The position numbers and the translations under genes are program-made. The notes beneath the pieces were generated by a model that saw only the letters and a list, made by a program, of their open reading frames with translations, was not told where the DNA came from and ran no database searches. Of a DNA stretch of 64,000 nt, positions 26,280 to 34,826 are shown one piece after another; position 1 is the stretch's first letter, and each line of letters starts with the position of its first letter. Origin of the DNA: Devosia sp. 2618 (GTDB lineage Bacteria; Pseudomonadota; Alphaproteobacteria; Rhizobiales; Devosiaceae); contig NZ_JBEPOO010000001.1 of the NCBI RefSeq assembly GCF_040546815.1, positions 3,224,001-3,288,000 of the forward strand, in the 5' to 3' direction.

Positions 26280-26770
26280 TCGCCGACCTGAAAGTCGCCG
26301 GGCTGTGCTGCTGCCAGTGGCGAGAACAGGGTGCGGTCTGGTTTGATGTCGAGCAACGGCGTACCGTCGAGACAATCCATGCCCCGCACATAGAGCATAT
26401 TGCCCTCGATCCGCTCAAACTGAACGATGGAGGTGGCGATGGGATTGGGGCGGACTGGCGAGCGAATGGAGAAGACGCCACGCGTCGTGCCATCGCTTTT
26501 GGGGCTTTGCAGAATGAGGTCCCGACGCGAATGATCGAGCCAGTAGAGGACCTCAAGTCGCTCGTATAGGCCGACATCCTGCAGCCCTTGCACCCAGGGC
26601 GAAAATATCTCGATCCGGCAGAGCGGCCCATCGTGCCGCCCCTGTCGCGGGCACTCCATCCGCGAGGTCCAGGGCGTGTGGATGCGGCCGATATAGATCA
26701 GCCAGGCATCGACCTGTTCGGGCACGGCGACCTGCACTTCGCCTTGTCGAATTTCCTGTTCACGGAACAT
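26276..26770 (-). CDS. TrmO/TsaA-like SAM-binding protein (UPF0066)
   Basis: Protein of 164 residues of the TsaA/UPF0066 family, beta-barrel proteins that bind S-adenosylmethionine. The E. coli member TrmO methylates the t6A37 base of tRNA. The N-terminal motif IGRIHTPWTSRMECPRQG and the RPNPIATSIVQ stretch are the family signatures. It lacks the extra C-terminal domain of E. coli TrmO and is shorter. The start overlaps the end of the FecCD-type importer ATPase by 11 bases, so it is the last gene of that operon. Stand-alone members next to metal transporters are frequent, and a metal- or cofactor-related role is possible. Confidence 0.85.
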   Translation of the reverse strand: MFREQEIRQGEVQVAVPEQVDAWLIYIGRIHTPWTSRMECPRQGRHDGPLCRIEIFSPWVQGLQDVGLYERLEVLYWLDHSRRDLILQSPKSDGTTRGVFSIRSPVRPNPIATSIVQFERIEGNMLYVRGMDCLDGTPLLDIKPDRTLFSPLAAAQPGDFQVGD

Positions 26771-27554
26771 TGGACATCTCTCTGGGTTTGGGCGCGATGG
26801 ATGGCGTTGAAGCGCCGGGCAGCGTGCCTATGAGTACGTCGACGCCATAGACCTCGCGCATGGTTTGCGGCGTCAGTACAAGATTTGGCGCCGCATTGGC
26901 ATAGAGCCCGCCCGCGAAAATCAGGGCTACATCGTCGCCGATCCGCAGCGCATGCTCGGGATTGTGCGTGGAAAAGACGATGGTCATGCCGTCATCGGCC
27001 AGGGCGCGTGCCTGGTCGAGAACCCTGATCTGATTGCCATAGTCGAGGCTGGCCGTTGGCTCATCCATGAAGAGGATTTGCGGTTGCTGGGCCAGCGCGC
27101 GAGCAATCAGCACCATCTGCCGCTCGCCACCGCTGAGTTCGGTATAGGGGCGTGCCGCAAGGGACAGCAGACCCAGCCGATCAAGGCAATTTCTCGCGAT
27201 GCTCTCATCGGCGCGCGATGGGCTTGCATAGGCCGACAAATGCGGCGAACGCCCCATCAGCACGACATCGAGTGTCGTGAAGGGGAACAGTGCGGCGTGG
27301 GCTTGCGGCACATAACCGATGGCACGGCCAAGGTCGCGGCGCGACCAATTCTGCAAGGGGCGGTCAAACAGGCTGATCGTGCCGGACGCGCAGGGCAGCA
27401 GCCCCAGCATGGCCTTGAACAAGGTCGTCTTGCCGGCACCATTTGGGCCGAGCAGGCAGGTGATGCCGCTGGCAATTTCGAGCGAGATATCTTCGACCAC
27501 CGCCTTGCCGTGATAGCCGACACCAACCTTGTCGAGTTGAAGCGCTATTGCCAC
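26760..27554 (-). CDS. FecCD-type ABC importer, ATPase (molybdate/tungstate or metal)
   Basis: ATPase of 264 residues of the FecE/BtuD/MolC type. It has Walker A GPNGAGKTT at about residues 36-44, signature ELSGGERQMVLIARAL and Walker B ILFMDEPTASLD. The start is a GTG at 27554 that lies ten bases inside the permease gene and is preceded by GGGAGG at the right distance. It forms an importer with the permease and the binding protein upstream. The ModE-like site in front of the binding-protein gene argues for molybdate or tungstate as cargo (see that entry). Confidence 0.92.
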   Translation of the reverse strand: MAIALQLDKVGVGYHGKAVVEDISLEIASGITCLLGPNGAGKTTLFKAMLGLLPCASGTISLFDRPLQNWSRRDLGRAIGYVPQAHAALFPFTTLDVVLMGRSPHLSAYASPSRADESIARNCLDRLGLLSLAARPYTELSGGERQMVLIARALAQQPQILFMDEPTASLDYGNQIRVLDQARALADDGMTIVFSTHNPEHALRIGDDVALIFAGGLYANAAPNLVLTPQTMREVYGVDVLIGTLPGASTPSIAPKPREMSNVP

Positions 27555-28549
27555 CCGCGCCTCCCGCCAGCCAGCAGCCACAGAAAGAACGGCGCGCCGA
27601 TTGCTGCGGTCAGGATGCCGAGCGGCACCTCGATGCGTGCAACGGTGCGCGCAAGAATATCGACGCACAGCAGAAAACTGGCGCCGAGCAGCATGGATGC
27701 CGGTAGCAGTCTGCGAAAATCTGGCCCGACCAGCATGCGAGCGATATGGGGAATGACGAGGCCGATCCAGCCGATGACGCCGGCAATGGAGACCGATGCC
27801 GCCGTCACCAAGGTGGCGCCAGCGATCAGCAAGGGCCGCAGCCAACGCGTTTCAACGCCCAGCGCCTTGGCCTCTTCATCGCCCAGCGACATGAGATTGA
27901 CCTGCCAGCGAAACGCAATCAGTGGCGCGAGGCCAATCACGATCGCTGGCAGAATACCCAAGGCATCGCCCCGCGTGACGGAGGTCAGGCTGCCAAGCAA
28001 CCAGTAGGTGATCGCAGGCAACTGATCATAGGGATCGGCCAAAATCTTGATCAGAGAAATGCCCGCACCTGCCAGTGCGCCAATGGCCACGCCAGCTAGA
28101 ACCAAGGTCAGGACCGGGTCCCGATTGCGGATCGCCATCCCCACCGCATAGACGGCGAGCACCGCAATCAGCCCTCCGGCAAAGCTGGTCAGTTGAATGG
28201 CGATCACCGGCAATGACAAAAAGATGCCGAGCACTGCGCCAAGGCTCGACCCCGCCGAGACGCCCAGTATGTCGGGCGCCACCAGCGGGTTGCGAAACAA
28301 CGCCTGAAATACTGCCCCTGCGGCGGCCAGAGACGCGCCGATCAATATCGCCGCGACGACGCGTGGAAAGCGGACATTCCACACCACTGTTGCAATGGTG
28401 GGATCGAGTTGATCATGCCCCCAGGCCCAGCCGAGCCAGGCATCGGCCAGCTCGCCTGCAGTCAGTGGATATTTGCCGATGATCATCGACAGCACGATGG
28501 CCACAACAAGCGCTGCGGCCATCAGCCAGATTGGAGTTTGGTTTTTCAC
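27545..28549 (-). CDS. FecCD-type ABC importer, permease
   Basis: Permease of 334 residues of the FecCD/BtuC family with about ten membrane segments. Family motifs are RFPRVVAAILIGASLAAAGA after the first loop, NPLVAPDILGVSAGSSLGA in the third segment, and WIGLVIPHIARMLVGPDFR near the C-terminus, the ATPase-contact region. It would work as a homodimer. It is separated by five bases from the binding-protein gene and overlaps the ATPase start. Family members carry siderophores, haem, cobalamin or, in the MolB case, molybdate. Confidence 0.93.
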   Translation of the reverse strand: MKNQTPIWLMAAALVVAIVLSMIIGKYPLTAGELADAWLGWAWGHDQLDPTIATVVWNVRFPRVVAAILIGASLAAAGAVFQALFRNPLVAPDILGVSAGSSLGAVLGIFLSLPVIAIQLTSFAGGLIAVLAVYAVGMAIRNRDPVLTLVLAGVAIGALAGAGISLIKILADPYDQLPAITYWLLGSLTSVTRGDALGILPAIVIGLAPLIAFRWQVNLMSLGDEEAKALGVETRWLRPLLIAGATLVTAASVSIAGVIGWIGLVIPHIARMLVGPDFRRLLPASMLLGASFLLCVDILARTVARIEVPLGILTAAIGAPFFLWLLAGGRRGWQ

Positions 28550-28554
28550 TCGGA

Positions 28555-29586
28555 TCAGTGTGCGGTTGGCAGCGCTCCGCCGACCAGTTTTCCGACCTGC
28601 GCCTCTGTGAGGTCGACGTCGTAGAACAGGCTGTAGAAAGCCTTGGTGTCAGCCGCGAGATCAATGTCCACGGCGTCTGGGTAGAACAGTTCCTGCAACC
28701 AGCGCACGCCTATCAGTCGGTTGGCCGATGGTGGGGAATCGATCCAGCCAAAGGGCAGCGACGGCGCCACATAGACCGCGCCGGATTTGACGGCCGCAAT
28801 CGATGACCAATCGGGGTTGGTTTTGGCCGCTTCGGCAAAGCTGCCCCGGGCCGCGATGATGATATCGGGGTTCCAGGCGAGGATTTGCTCCAGCGAAACA
28901 TCGGTCAGCCCGCCCTTGCCAGCGGCGGCAGCGACGTTGGTGGCACCTGCAGCTTCGAGGATTTCGACATTGATCGACCCCGACAGGCCGGTTTCGAGGC
29001 CTTCATCGCCGCGACCATAATAGATGCTCGGGCGCTGATCAGCAGGCACGGCGGCCAGCGTCGTGGCAAGTTGCGCCAGTGTGTCGTCCGCATAGGTAGC
29101 CAGCACTTCGGCGCGGGCCTCTTCGCCGAGCAATTCGCCCAGCAGGCGATAGGTTTCGCCGGATTTTTCGAAGCTGCCATCGATCAGGATATAGGGGATG
29201 CCCGTCTGTTCCTGCACCCGGTTGGCCAGGTCGATATAGGTCGGATTGACCGTGCCCACATCGATGATGATGTCGGGCTTGGCCTGCAGCACGACTTCCA
29301 TATTGGCGTCGCCACCGCTGCCGGTGAGGCGGCCATAGGTTGGCAGGGCAACGGATTGAGGTGTCAGGAATGCGGCGGCTGCGCCACTCGGTTCGTTCAC
29401 CCAGCCGGCGAGCTTGTCGGGCGCCAGCGTATAGAGCAGAACGGCGGCTGGCGGACCGGCCGGCAGAGCGACAGCAATCACATCAGGCACATCGACGACG
29501 CGGCCACCGGCATCGGTGAAATCGCGTGCATCGACGGCGGTGCTGCTGATCGCAAGGATCGCGAGGGCAATTAGACGGCCGGACAT
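28555..29586 (-). CDS. FecCD-type ABC importer, periplasmic binding protein
   Basis: Class III (rigid-helix) periplasmic binding protein of 343 residues with a signal peptide (LIALAILAISSTAVDA). DFTDAGGRVVDVPD is the opening typical of FepB/BtuF/MolA-like proteins, and AKPDIIIDVG and WNPDIIIAARG mark the two lobes. The C-lobe contains LPFGWIDSPPSANRLIG, a segment I associate with MolA-like and related metal-oxyanion binders, though this is memory and not an alignment. It is the first gene of the operon; the ModE-like palindrome lies 42 bp upstream. Confidence 0.9.
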   Translation of the reverse strand: MSGRLIALAILAISSTAVDARDFTDAGGRVVDVPDVIAVALPAGPPAAVLLYTLAPDKLAGWVNEPSGAAAAFLTPQSVALPTYGRLTGSGGDANMEVVLQAKPDIIIDVGTVNPTYIDLANRVQEQTGIPYILIDGSFEKSGETYRLLGELLGEEARAEVLATYADDTLAQLATTLAAVPADQRPSIYYGRGDEGLETGLSGSINVEILEAAGATNVAAAAGKGGLTDVSLEQILAWNPDIIIAARGSFAEAAKTNPDWSSIAAVKSGAVYVAPSLPFGWIDSPPSANRLIGVRWLQELFYPDAVDIDLAADTKAFYSLFYDVDLTEAQVGKLVGGALPTAH

Positions 29587-29627
29587 TCCATTCTCCCGTT
29601 GGATTCGTTCCCGGTATCTATTGCACG

Positions 29628-29653
29628 TCGATATGTCGGAAGAAACATAACGA
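29628..29653. promoter_or_regulatory. ModE-type operator (Mo-box-like palindrome)
   Basis: TCGATATGT (29628-29636) and ACATAACGA (29645-29653) are 9-bp arms, complementary except for one pair, with an 8-bp spacer. The arms and overall length closely resemble the E. coli modABC operator recognised by molybdate-loaded ModE, which as I recall has arms CGTTAT and ATAACG in a 24-bp unit. The site is 42 bp upstream of the binding-protein start, right for repression. No modE gene is in the window. Confidence 0.6.
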
Positions 29654-29769
29654 TCACAACGTCGCGCGATCTAGCATTCGGCGAAATAGGACCGGGCGGC
29701 GCGCCCAGCATGCACGCGAACACGGTGGTGACGGCGGGAATGGCCATGTCGATAAGCTCAATCGCCGCT

Positions 29770-31383
29770 CTATCCCAGCGCGCGTCGCTCTGCCTGTCGT
29801 CTTGGGTCGGCGATCGGCGCGCTGAGGACCAGAGTGCGGGTGTAGTCGTCTTGGGGGGTGCCGAGGACGGCGTTGGTGGGGCCGGATTCAACGATCTGGC
29901 CGTGGCGCAGCACAATCACGCGGTTGCAGAGGTTTTGGACGACCAGCAGGTCGTGGCTGATGAACAGACAGGCGAAATTGCTTTCGGCTTGCAGGTCCTT
30001 GAGCAGTTTGAGGATGTCTGCCTGCACGGAAACATCGAGTGCCGGTGTCGGTTCGTCCGCGATAAGGAGGGCCGGACGCAAGGCGATGGCGCGGGCGATG
30101 GCGACGCGTTGTTTTTGACCGCCGGAGAGTTCGTGCGGATAGCGGCTTCTCCAGGACGAAGGGAGACCGACCTGATCCAGCAAGCGGTCGACAGCCTTGG
30201 CCAGATCAGCCGATGCGAGGCGGCGGTGGGCACGGAACGGTTCGGCAATGACGTCGCCTAAGGTCAGCCGCGGGTTGAGAGAACCGGACGGGCTTTGGAA
30301 CACCACCCCGATACGGCTGCGCAGTTCCCGCGTGTGTCGGCGAGCCTGACTGACATCCTGCCCTTCGATCAGGATACGGCCATAGGTCACCGGGGCGAGG
30401 CCGATCAGGCTCTTGCCAATGCTGGACTTGCCCGACCCGGACTCACCCACAAGACCCAAGATCTCGCCCGGACGGATATCGAAGGAAACGTCGCGGACGA
30501 TATCTGCGGATTGCCTGAATCCGGTGCGATAGGCGATGTGCAGATCCTGCACGCTGACCCAGGGCTCGCCCTCAAGTTGCGGCGCGACGTGGTCCGCATC
30601 ACGCTTGGGCACGGCGGCCAGGAGGCTGCGGGTATAATCGTGCTTCGGACTTTCGAACAGTTCAAGGACCGGGGCCGTCTCGACGATCCGGCCGTGACGG
30701 AGCACGATCACCTGGTCGGCCAGATCGGCCACCACGCCCATATCGTGGGTGATCAGCAAGATCGCCGTCGAAAGTTCCTGATTGAGTCGTCGCAGCAGGT
30801 TGAGCACTTCCCGTTGCACCGTGACATCGAGCGCCGTCGTCGGTTCGTCGGCGATGATGATGTCGGGGTTGCCGGCAAGCGCGATGGCGATCATGACGCG
30901 CTGCAATTGCCCCCCGGACATTTCGTGCGGATGGCTGGATAGGCGCCGCTCCGGATCGGCGATTTCCACCTGCGCCAAGAGCGATATGGCCCGCTGGCGC
31001 ACCTCGCTGGCAGAGAGGTCAGGCTGGTGAACCTTGATGGTTTCAGCGAGCTGGTAGCCAATGGTGAAAACCGGATCGAGGGCCGCCACCGGGTCCTGAA
31101 ACACGATGGCAATGCCGCTGCCGCGCATAGCGAACAGCTTGTCGCGACGGGCCGAAATCAAATCAGTCCCGTCATAGTGCACGGTACCAGACACCTTGGC
31201 GACGTGCGGGAGCAGGCCCAGCACGGCGAGTGCTGTGGCCGACTTTCCCGAGCCGGATTCGCCAACCAGGGCGAGAACCTCGCCCCGTTTGAGGTCGAAC
31301 GATACCCCGTTCAACGCACGCTCGGCTTTGGCACCGAATGCGACTGTCAGGTCCCTGATCGCAAGGATCGGCTCGTCAGCCAT
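29770..31383 (-). CDS. Dipeptide-type ABC importer, fused double ATPase (DppD-DppF)
   Basis: Two ABC ATPases fused in one 537-residue protein, the DppDF arrangement of peptide/nickel/opine importers. The first half has Walker A GESGSGKSAT near residue 40, signature MSGGQLQRVMIAIAL and Walker B IIIADEPTTALD. The second half has GESGSGKSSIGKS, LSGGQKQRVAIARA and LLIADEPTPALD. An oligopeptide-ABC C-terminal tail follows each domain. The gene starts at the ATG at 31383, eight bases inside the peptidase gene. It is the last gene of the operon and converts ATP use into import by the two permeases. Confidence 0.92.
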   Translation of the reverse strand: MADEPILAIRDLTVAFGAKAERALNGVSFDLKRGEVLALVGESGSGKSATALAVLGLLPHVAKVSGTVHYDGTDLISARRDKLFAMRGSGIAIVFQDPVAALDPVFTIGYQLAETIKVHQPDLSASEVRQRAISLLAQVEIADPERRLSSHPHEMSGGQLQRVMIAIALAGNPDIIIADEPTTALDVTVQREVLNLLRRLNQELSTAILLITHDMGVVADLADQVIVLRHGRIVETAPVLELFESPKHDYTRSLLAAVPKRDADHVAPQLEGEPWVSVQDLHIAYRTGFRQSADIVRDVSFDIRPGEILGLVGESGSGKSSIGKSLIGLAPVTYGRILIEGQDVSQARRHTRELRSRIGVVFQSPSGSLNPRLTLGDVIAEPFRAHRRLASADLAKAVDRLLDQVGLPSSWRSRYPHELSGGQKQRVAIARAIALRPALLIADEPTPALDVSVQADILKLLKDLQAESNFACLFISHDLLVVQNLCNRVIVLRHGQIVESGPTNAVLGTPQDDYTRTLVLSAPIADPRRQAERRALG

Positions 31384-32860
31384 TTGCCAGCAACGCGTCG
31401 AGGCGCACCAGCGCAATGACATAGATGCGCAGGCTGGCGAACAGGTTGTCGATCGAAACGACCTCGTCGGGACCATGCGGCGACCCATGGCCTTCGCGGA
31501 TAAATGGCGGACGCCTGGGCTTTTCGCCGGGTGTGGTTACCCCCGGTACGCGGCCAAATCCAGGACCAAAGGTGATGGCATTGGGCAGGACGCGCGCATG
31601 GGTACCGCCGCCCATGGCAAAGGGCTCGGTGGTCGAACCGGTCACTGTGTCGAACGTGTCCTGCAGCAGCACGACCAGAGGATCGTCCTTGGCGATATAG
31701 ACGGGGGCAGCGTGTTCAATCTCGATCACGCTGCCGCCAAAGGGCTGCGCTGCGTGATTGAGCGCGTCGACCAGCTCAGTGTGTGTCACCGAAATCGGGT
31801 AGCGAATGTCGAGCAATAGAGTGATGCCGTCGGCGTGTGGGCGGACAATGCCGCCATTCTGGGTGAGTTTGCCCGAGGCCGCGTCTTCCCGCGCGGTGCC
31901 AGCGCCGTCGCCATAGGGCGTTGCCAGGATTTGCGCCAGCGCCTTTGCCGCCTGCAGATCCTGCCCTTCGACGAGCTTGGCCTCGATCAATGCCTGCGCC
32001 AACAACGGGATGGCGTTGGACGTCCCCTCGGGGAATGCCGAGTGCCCGGCATGGCCCTTGGCCGAAAGCGTCACTGCGCCATCGATCTCCTGCGCCGAAA
32101 TCACTGCGCCGAGCGCTTCGGGAAGTTCAGCAATACGCGCCACAAGCTCAGCATGTGTGTGATTGGGCAGCGCGATAGTGGCGTCAGACGGCACGGCGTT
32201 GCGGGCGATGCCGGCACTGAGTTTGGATAGCACGGGGCCCGCGGGAAGCAGCAGCGTCGCGTTGAGGTTGCCCTTTTGGGCATAGTTCACCGGAAAGGGG
32301 CCGTCGGTCACAATCGAAAGCTTGGGCACCGGCGCGTGCTTTGCGTAATATTCCAGATCGGCCATGCCGGTTTCTTCGGCGCCGCCATAGATCACCCGCA
32401 GCCGGTGCGCGAAATTGAGGCCAAGATCGCGGAACATGCGCAGCAGATAGAGATCGCCGACGGCTGGCCCCTTATTGTCGGACGCGCCGCGCCCGAGGAT
32501 GTAGCCGTCGCGCTCGAAGGGCTCGTAGGGCGGGAACTCCCAGTTATCGCCGGCGGGGACCACGTCGAGATGGGATGCCAGCCCGATGTCCTCGGCGCCT
32601 TCACCCCACAGGATCGATACCGCATAGCCATCATGGGTCTCGGTCTTGAAGCCGAGTTCCTGTGCGCGTTCGACGGCGCGCGTCAGAGCACGGTCGACCT
32701 CTGGACCGAATGGCGCGCCCGGCTGTGCGAGGCTGGCGTCAGACACGCTGGGGATCGCGACCCAATCGAGAATGTCGGCAATGTATTCGTCACGGTGCTG
32801 GGCGAGCCACGCATCAACGCGAACAAGCAGGTCTGTTTCGGATGGAGAAAGTTCACTCAT
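31376..32860 (-). CDS. M20 family dipeptidase (Sapep/PepV-like)
   Basis: Cytoplasmic zinc peptidase of 494 residues, close to the usual length of the Sapep branch of M20. Metal-site motifs are LASHLDVVPAGDNW, the bridging aspartate in GRGASDNKGP, and GGAEETGM with the catalytic Glu pair. It starts at the ATG at 32860, overlapping the permease stop by four bases. Being embedded between the permease and ATPase genes of a dipeptide-type importer strongly suggests that it cleaves the imported di- or tripeptide, or an N-acyl amino acid, right after uptake. Confidence 0.93.
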   Translation of the reverse strand: MSELSPSETDLLVRVDAWLAQHRDEYIADILDWVAIPSVSDASLAQPGAPFGPEVDRALTRAVERAQELGFKTETHDGYAVSILWGEGAEDIGLASHLDVVPAGDNWEFPPYEPFERDGYILGRGASDNKGPAVGDLYLLRMFRDLGLNFAHRLRVIYGGAEETGMADLEYYAKHAPVPKLSIVTDGPFPVNYAQKGNLNATLLLPAGPVLSKLSAGIARNAVPSDATIALPNHTHAELVARIAELPEALGAVISAQEIDGAVTLSAKGHAGHSAFPEGTSNAIPLLAQALIEAKLVEGQDLQAAKALAQILATPYGDGAGTAREDAASGKLTQNGGIVRPHADGITLLLDIRYPISVTHTELVDALNHAAQPFGGSVIEIEHAAPVYIAKDDPLVVLLQDTFDTVTGSTTEPFAMGGGTHARVLPNAITFGPGFGRVPGVTTPGEKPRRPPFIREGHGSPHGPDEVVSIDNLFASLRIYVIALVRLDALLANG

Positions 32861-33783
32861 GACGCATTGGCCTTTGTCGTTTGATTGGGCTTTGACTGCA
32901 TGTCGCGCAGCGTGGCCGAAGATTGTGGATTGAAGGATTTTGACAGCGCTTCGCCGATCAGATTGATCGCGAGCACCATCAGGATGATGGCGATGCCCGG
33001 TGGTACCCAGAGCCACCAGCAATAGGACAGCACACGCATGCTCTGCGCGGCGGACAGCAGGTTGCCCCAGCTCGGATCAGGCTGGCGCACGCCCAGCCCC
33101 AAAAAGCTCAGGGCCGCTTCGGCGAGAATGCCGTTGGCTACCGCCAGCGTGGCGTAGACCAGCAGCGGGCCATAGGCGTTGGCCAGCAGATGCCGCACGA
33201 TAATGGTCAGTGATCCGACGCCCATAGCGCGTGCCGCAAGCACGAACTCGCGCTCCCGCAGCGACAGGAACTCGGCCCGGATCAGGCGCGCCAAACCCGT
33301 CCAGTTCAACACGCCGATGATGATGATGACGTTCCAGATGCTGGCGCCAAAAATCGCCGCAAGGGTGATGGCGATGGCGTAAAACGGGAAGCACATCACC
33401 GCTTCGGTCAGCCGCATGATCAGGATGTCGGTCTTGCCGCCGAAATAGCCGGCGACCGCGCCGAGCGTTACGCCGATCAGCACCTGCACGACGACGGCTG
33501 CAATACCAACCAGCACCGAAATGCGGCCGCCATAGAGCAGTCTCGACAATACATCGCGGCCAAGCTCGTCGGTGCCCAGCCAATGGGCGGCGCTCGGAGC
33601 AGCCTCAAGGTTGAGCAGGTCGATTTCGTTTGGCGAGATTGACGTGATCAAAGGCGCAGCGGCGGTCAGCGCGATGATGAGCAGCAGGATGGTGCTGCCC
33701 GCGATGAAGTATGGATCAGAGACCAGACGCGGGCGCTTTGCGGGCGTCGCAGCGGGCTCGAGAGAGAGGATTTCCGCGCTCAT
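32857..33783 (-). CDS. Dipeptide-type ABC importer, permease 2 (DppC-like)
   Basis: Permease of 308 residues with six segments. It has a cytoplasmic N-terminus of about 30 residues and the OppC-type pattern HWLGTDELGRDVLSRLLYGG after the first loop. The EAA loop region reads LAARAMGVGSLTIIVRHLL. It starts at the ATG at 33783, overlapping the DppB-like stop (ATGA). It pairs with the upstream DppB-like permease. Confidence 0.93.
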   Translation of the reverse strand: MSAEILSLEPAATPAKRPRLVSDPYFIAGSTILLLIIALTAAAPLITSISPNEIDLLNLEAAPSAAHWLGTDELGRDVLSRLLYGGRISVLVGIAAVVVQVLIGVTLGAVAGYFGGKTDILIMRLTEAVMCFPFYAIAITLAAIFGASIWNVIIIIGVLNWTGLARLIRAEFLSLREREFVLAARAMGVGSLTIIVRHLLANAYGPLLVYATLAVANGILAEAALSFLGLGVRQPDPSWGNLLSAAQSMRVLSYCWWLWVPPGIAIILMVLAINLIGEALSKSFNPQSSATLRDMQSKPNQTTKANAS

Positions 33784-34745
33784 TTGCTCACCCGCACGCG
33801 TGGATCGACGATGGCATAGACGATGTCGGCGATCAGATTGGCGAACAGCGTGATCACCGCGAGAAACAGGATAATTCCCATCAGCAGCGCGTAGTCGCGG
33901 TTGATGACGGCCTCGTAGTTCAACCGCCCGATGCCCGGCCAACTGAACACCGTCTCGGTCAGCAAGGCGCCCGATAGTAGCGCCGGAATCTCCAGACTGA
34001 TGATGGTGACGAGCGGCTTGGCGGCGTTGCGCAGCAGATGTGGATTGATGATTTGCCGACGCGACAACCCCTTGGCGAAAAGGGTTCGGATAAAATCCTG
34101 CCCCAGCAATTCGCTGACGCTCGAACGCAGATAACGGTTCATGATCGCAATATTGGACGCCGCCAGCACGACGGCGGGCAGCACCAGGTGGCGCGCCACG
34201 TCGATGACGTGATCAAGCCCCACCCGTTTCGCACCAACGGTGACGACGCCCGAGGTCGGCAGCCAACGCAGGTCCGCCGCGAACACCTTGATCAGCACCA
34301 TGCCCAGAAAAAAGGTCGGGATCGACACCACGACAAAGGACAGCATGGAGATGGCAAGATCGGCCCGGCTGTTGCGGCGCAGTCCGGTATAGAGGCCAAC
34401 AGGCACGGCAACCACCAGCGTCAGGAACAGCGCGCTGCCGGCAAGCAATGCCGTATTGCCCAATCGGCTGGCGATGATGTCGCTGACCTTGGCGCCATAT
34501 TGCAGCGAATAGCCGAGATCGCCCGTCAGCGCGCGGCCAAGCCATTTCACGTATTTCAGCCAGATTGGATCGGAGTAGCCGAGACGGGCCAGCAGTTCGG
34601 CCTTCTGCTCCGGCGAGGTCTGCGGGTCGATCATGCTGACATAGGGGTCGCCGGGCTGCAGGTTGAGCAGCGCGAAGACAACCACCGAGATCGCCAATAG
34701 GACTGGAAGCGCGATCAGCGTCCGGCGGAAGATGTAACGGAGCAT
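33780..34745 (-). CDS. Dipeptide-type ABC importer, permease 1 (DppB-like)
   Basis: Permease of 321 residues. It has the OppB/DppB N-terminal pattern (MLRYIFRRTLIALPVLLAIS) and the large periplasmic loop beginning LQPGDPYVS. The EAA loop (RTLFAKGLSRRQIINPHLLR) lies at about residues 215-235. It follows the binding-protein gene after 81 bp containing a strong stem-loop, and overlaps the DppC-like gene. Confidence 0.93.
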   Translation of the reverse strand: MLRYIFRRTLIALPVLLAISVVVFALLNLQPGDPYVSMIDPQTSPEQKAELLARLGYSDPIWLKYVKWLGRALTGDLGYSLQYGAKVSDIIASRLGNTALLAGSALFLTLVVAVPVGLYTGLRRNSRADLAISMLSFVVVSIPTFFLGMVLIKVFAADLRWLPTSGVVTVGAKRVGLDHVIDVARHLVLPAVVLAASNIAIMNRYLRSSVSELLGQDFIRTLFAKGLSRRQIINPHLLRNAAKPLVTIISLEIPALLSGALLTETVFSWPGIGRLNYEAVINRDYALLMGIILFLAVITLFANLIADIVYAIVDPRVRVSK

Positions 34746-34762
34746 TGCTGTCTCTAAGTGCA

Positions 34763-34798
34763 GGAGATGACGGCGCCTTTGGCAGCTCCGTCATCTCC
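34763..34798 (-). other. Intercistronic stem-loop between binding-protein and permease genes
   Basis: GGAGATGACGG (34763-34773) and CCGTCATCTCC (34788-34798) form a perfect 11-bp stem with a 14-nt loop. It directly follows the binding-protein gene in transcription order and has no T-run. Such stems protect the upstream message from 3' decay so that binding protein is made in excess over membrane parts. Confidence 0.65.
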
Positions 34799-34826
34799 AG
34801 GTCGATGGGCGCGAGTGTGCAGGAGG

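Noticed and set aside
29587-29769. Fur/iron box or molybdenum-cofactor riboswitch upstream of the FecCD-type importer
   Set aside because: No 19-bp Fur-like A/T palindrome and no extended structured leader were seen; the only strong element is the ModE-like palindrome.
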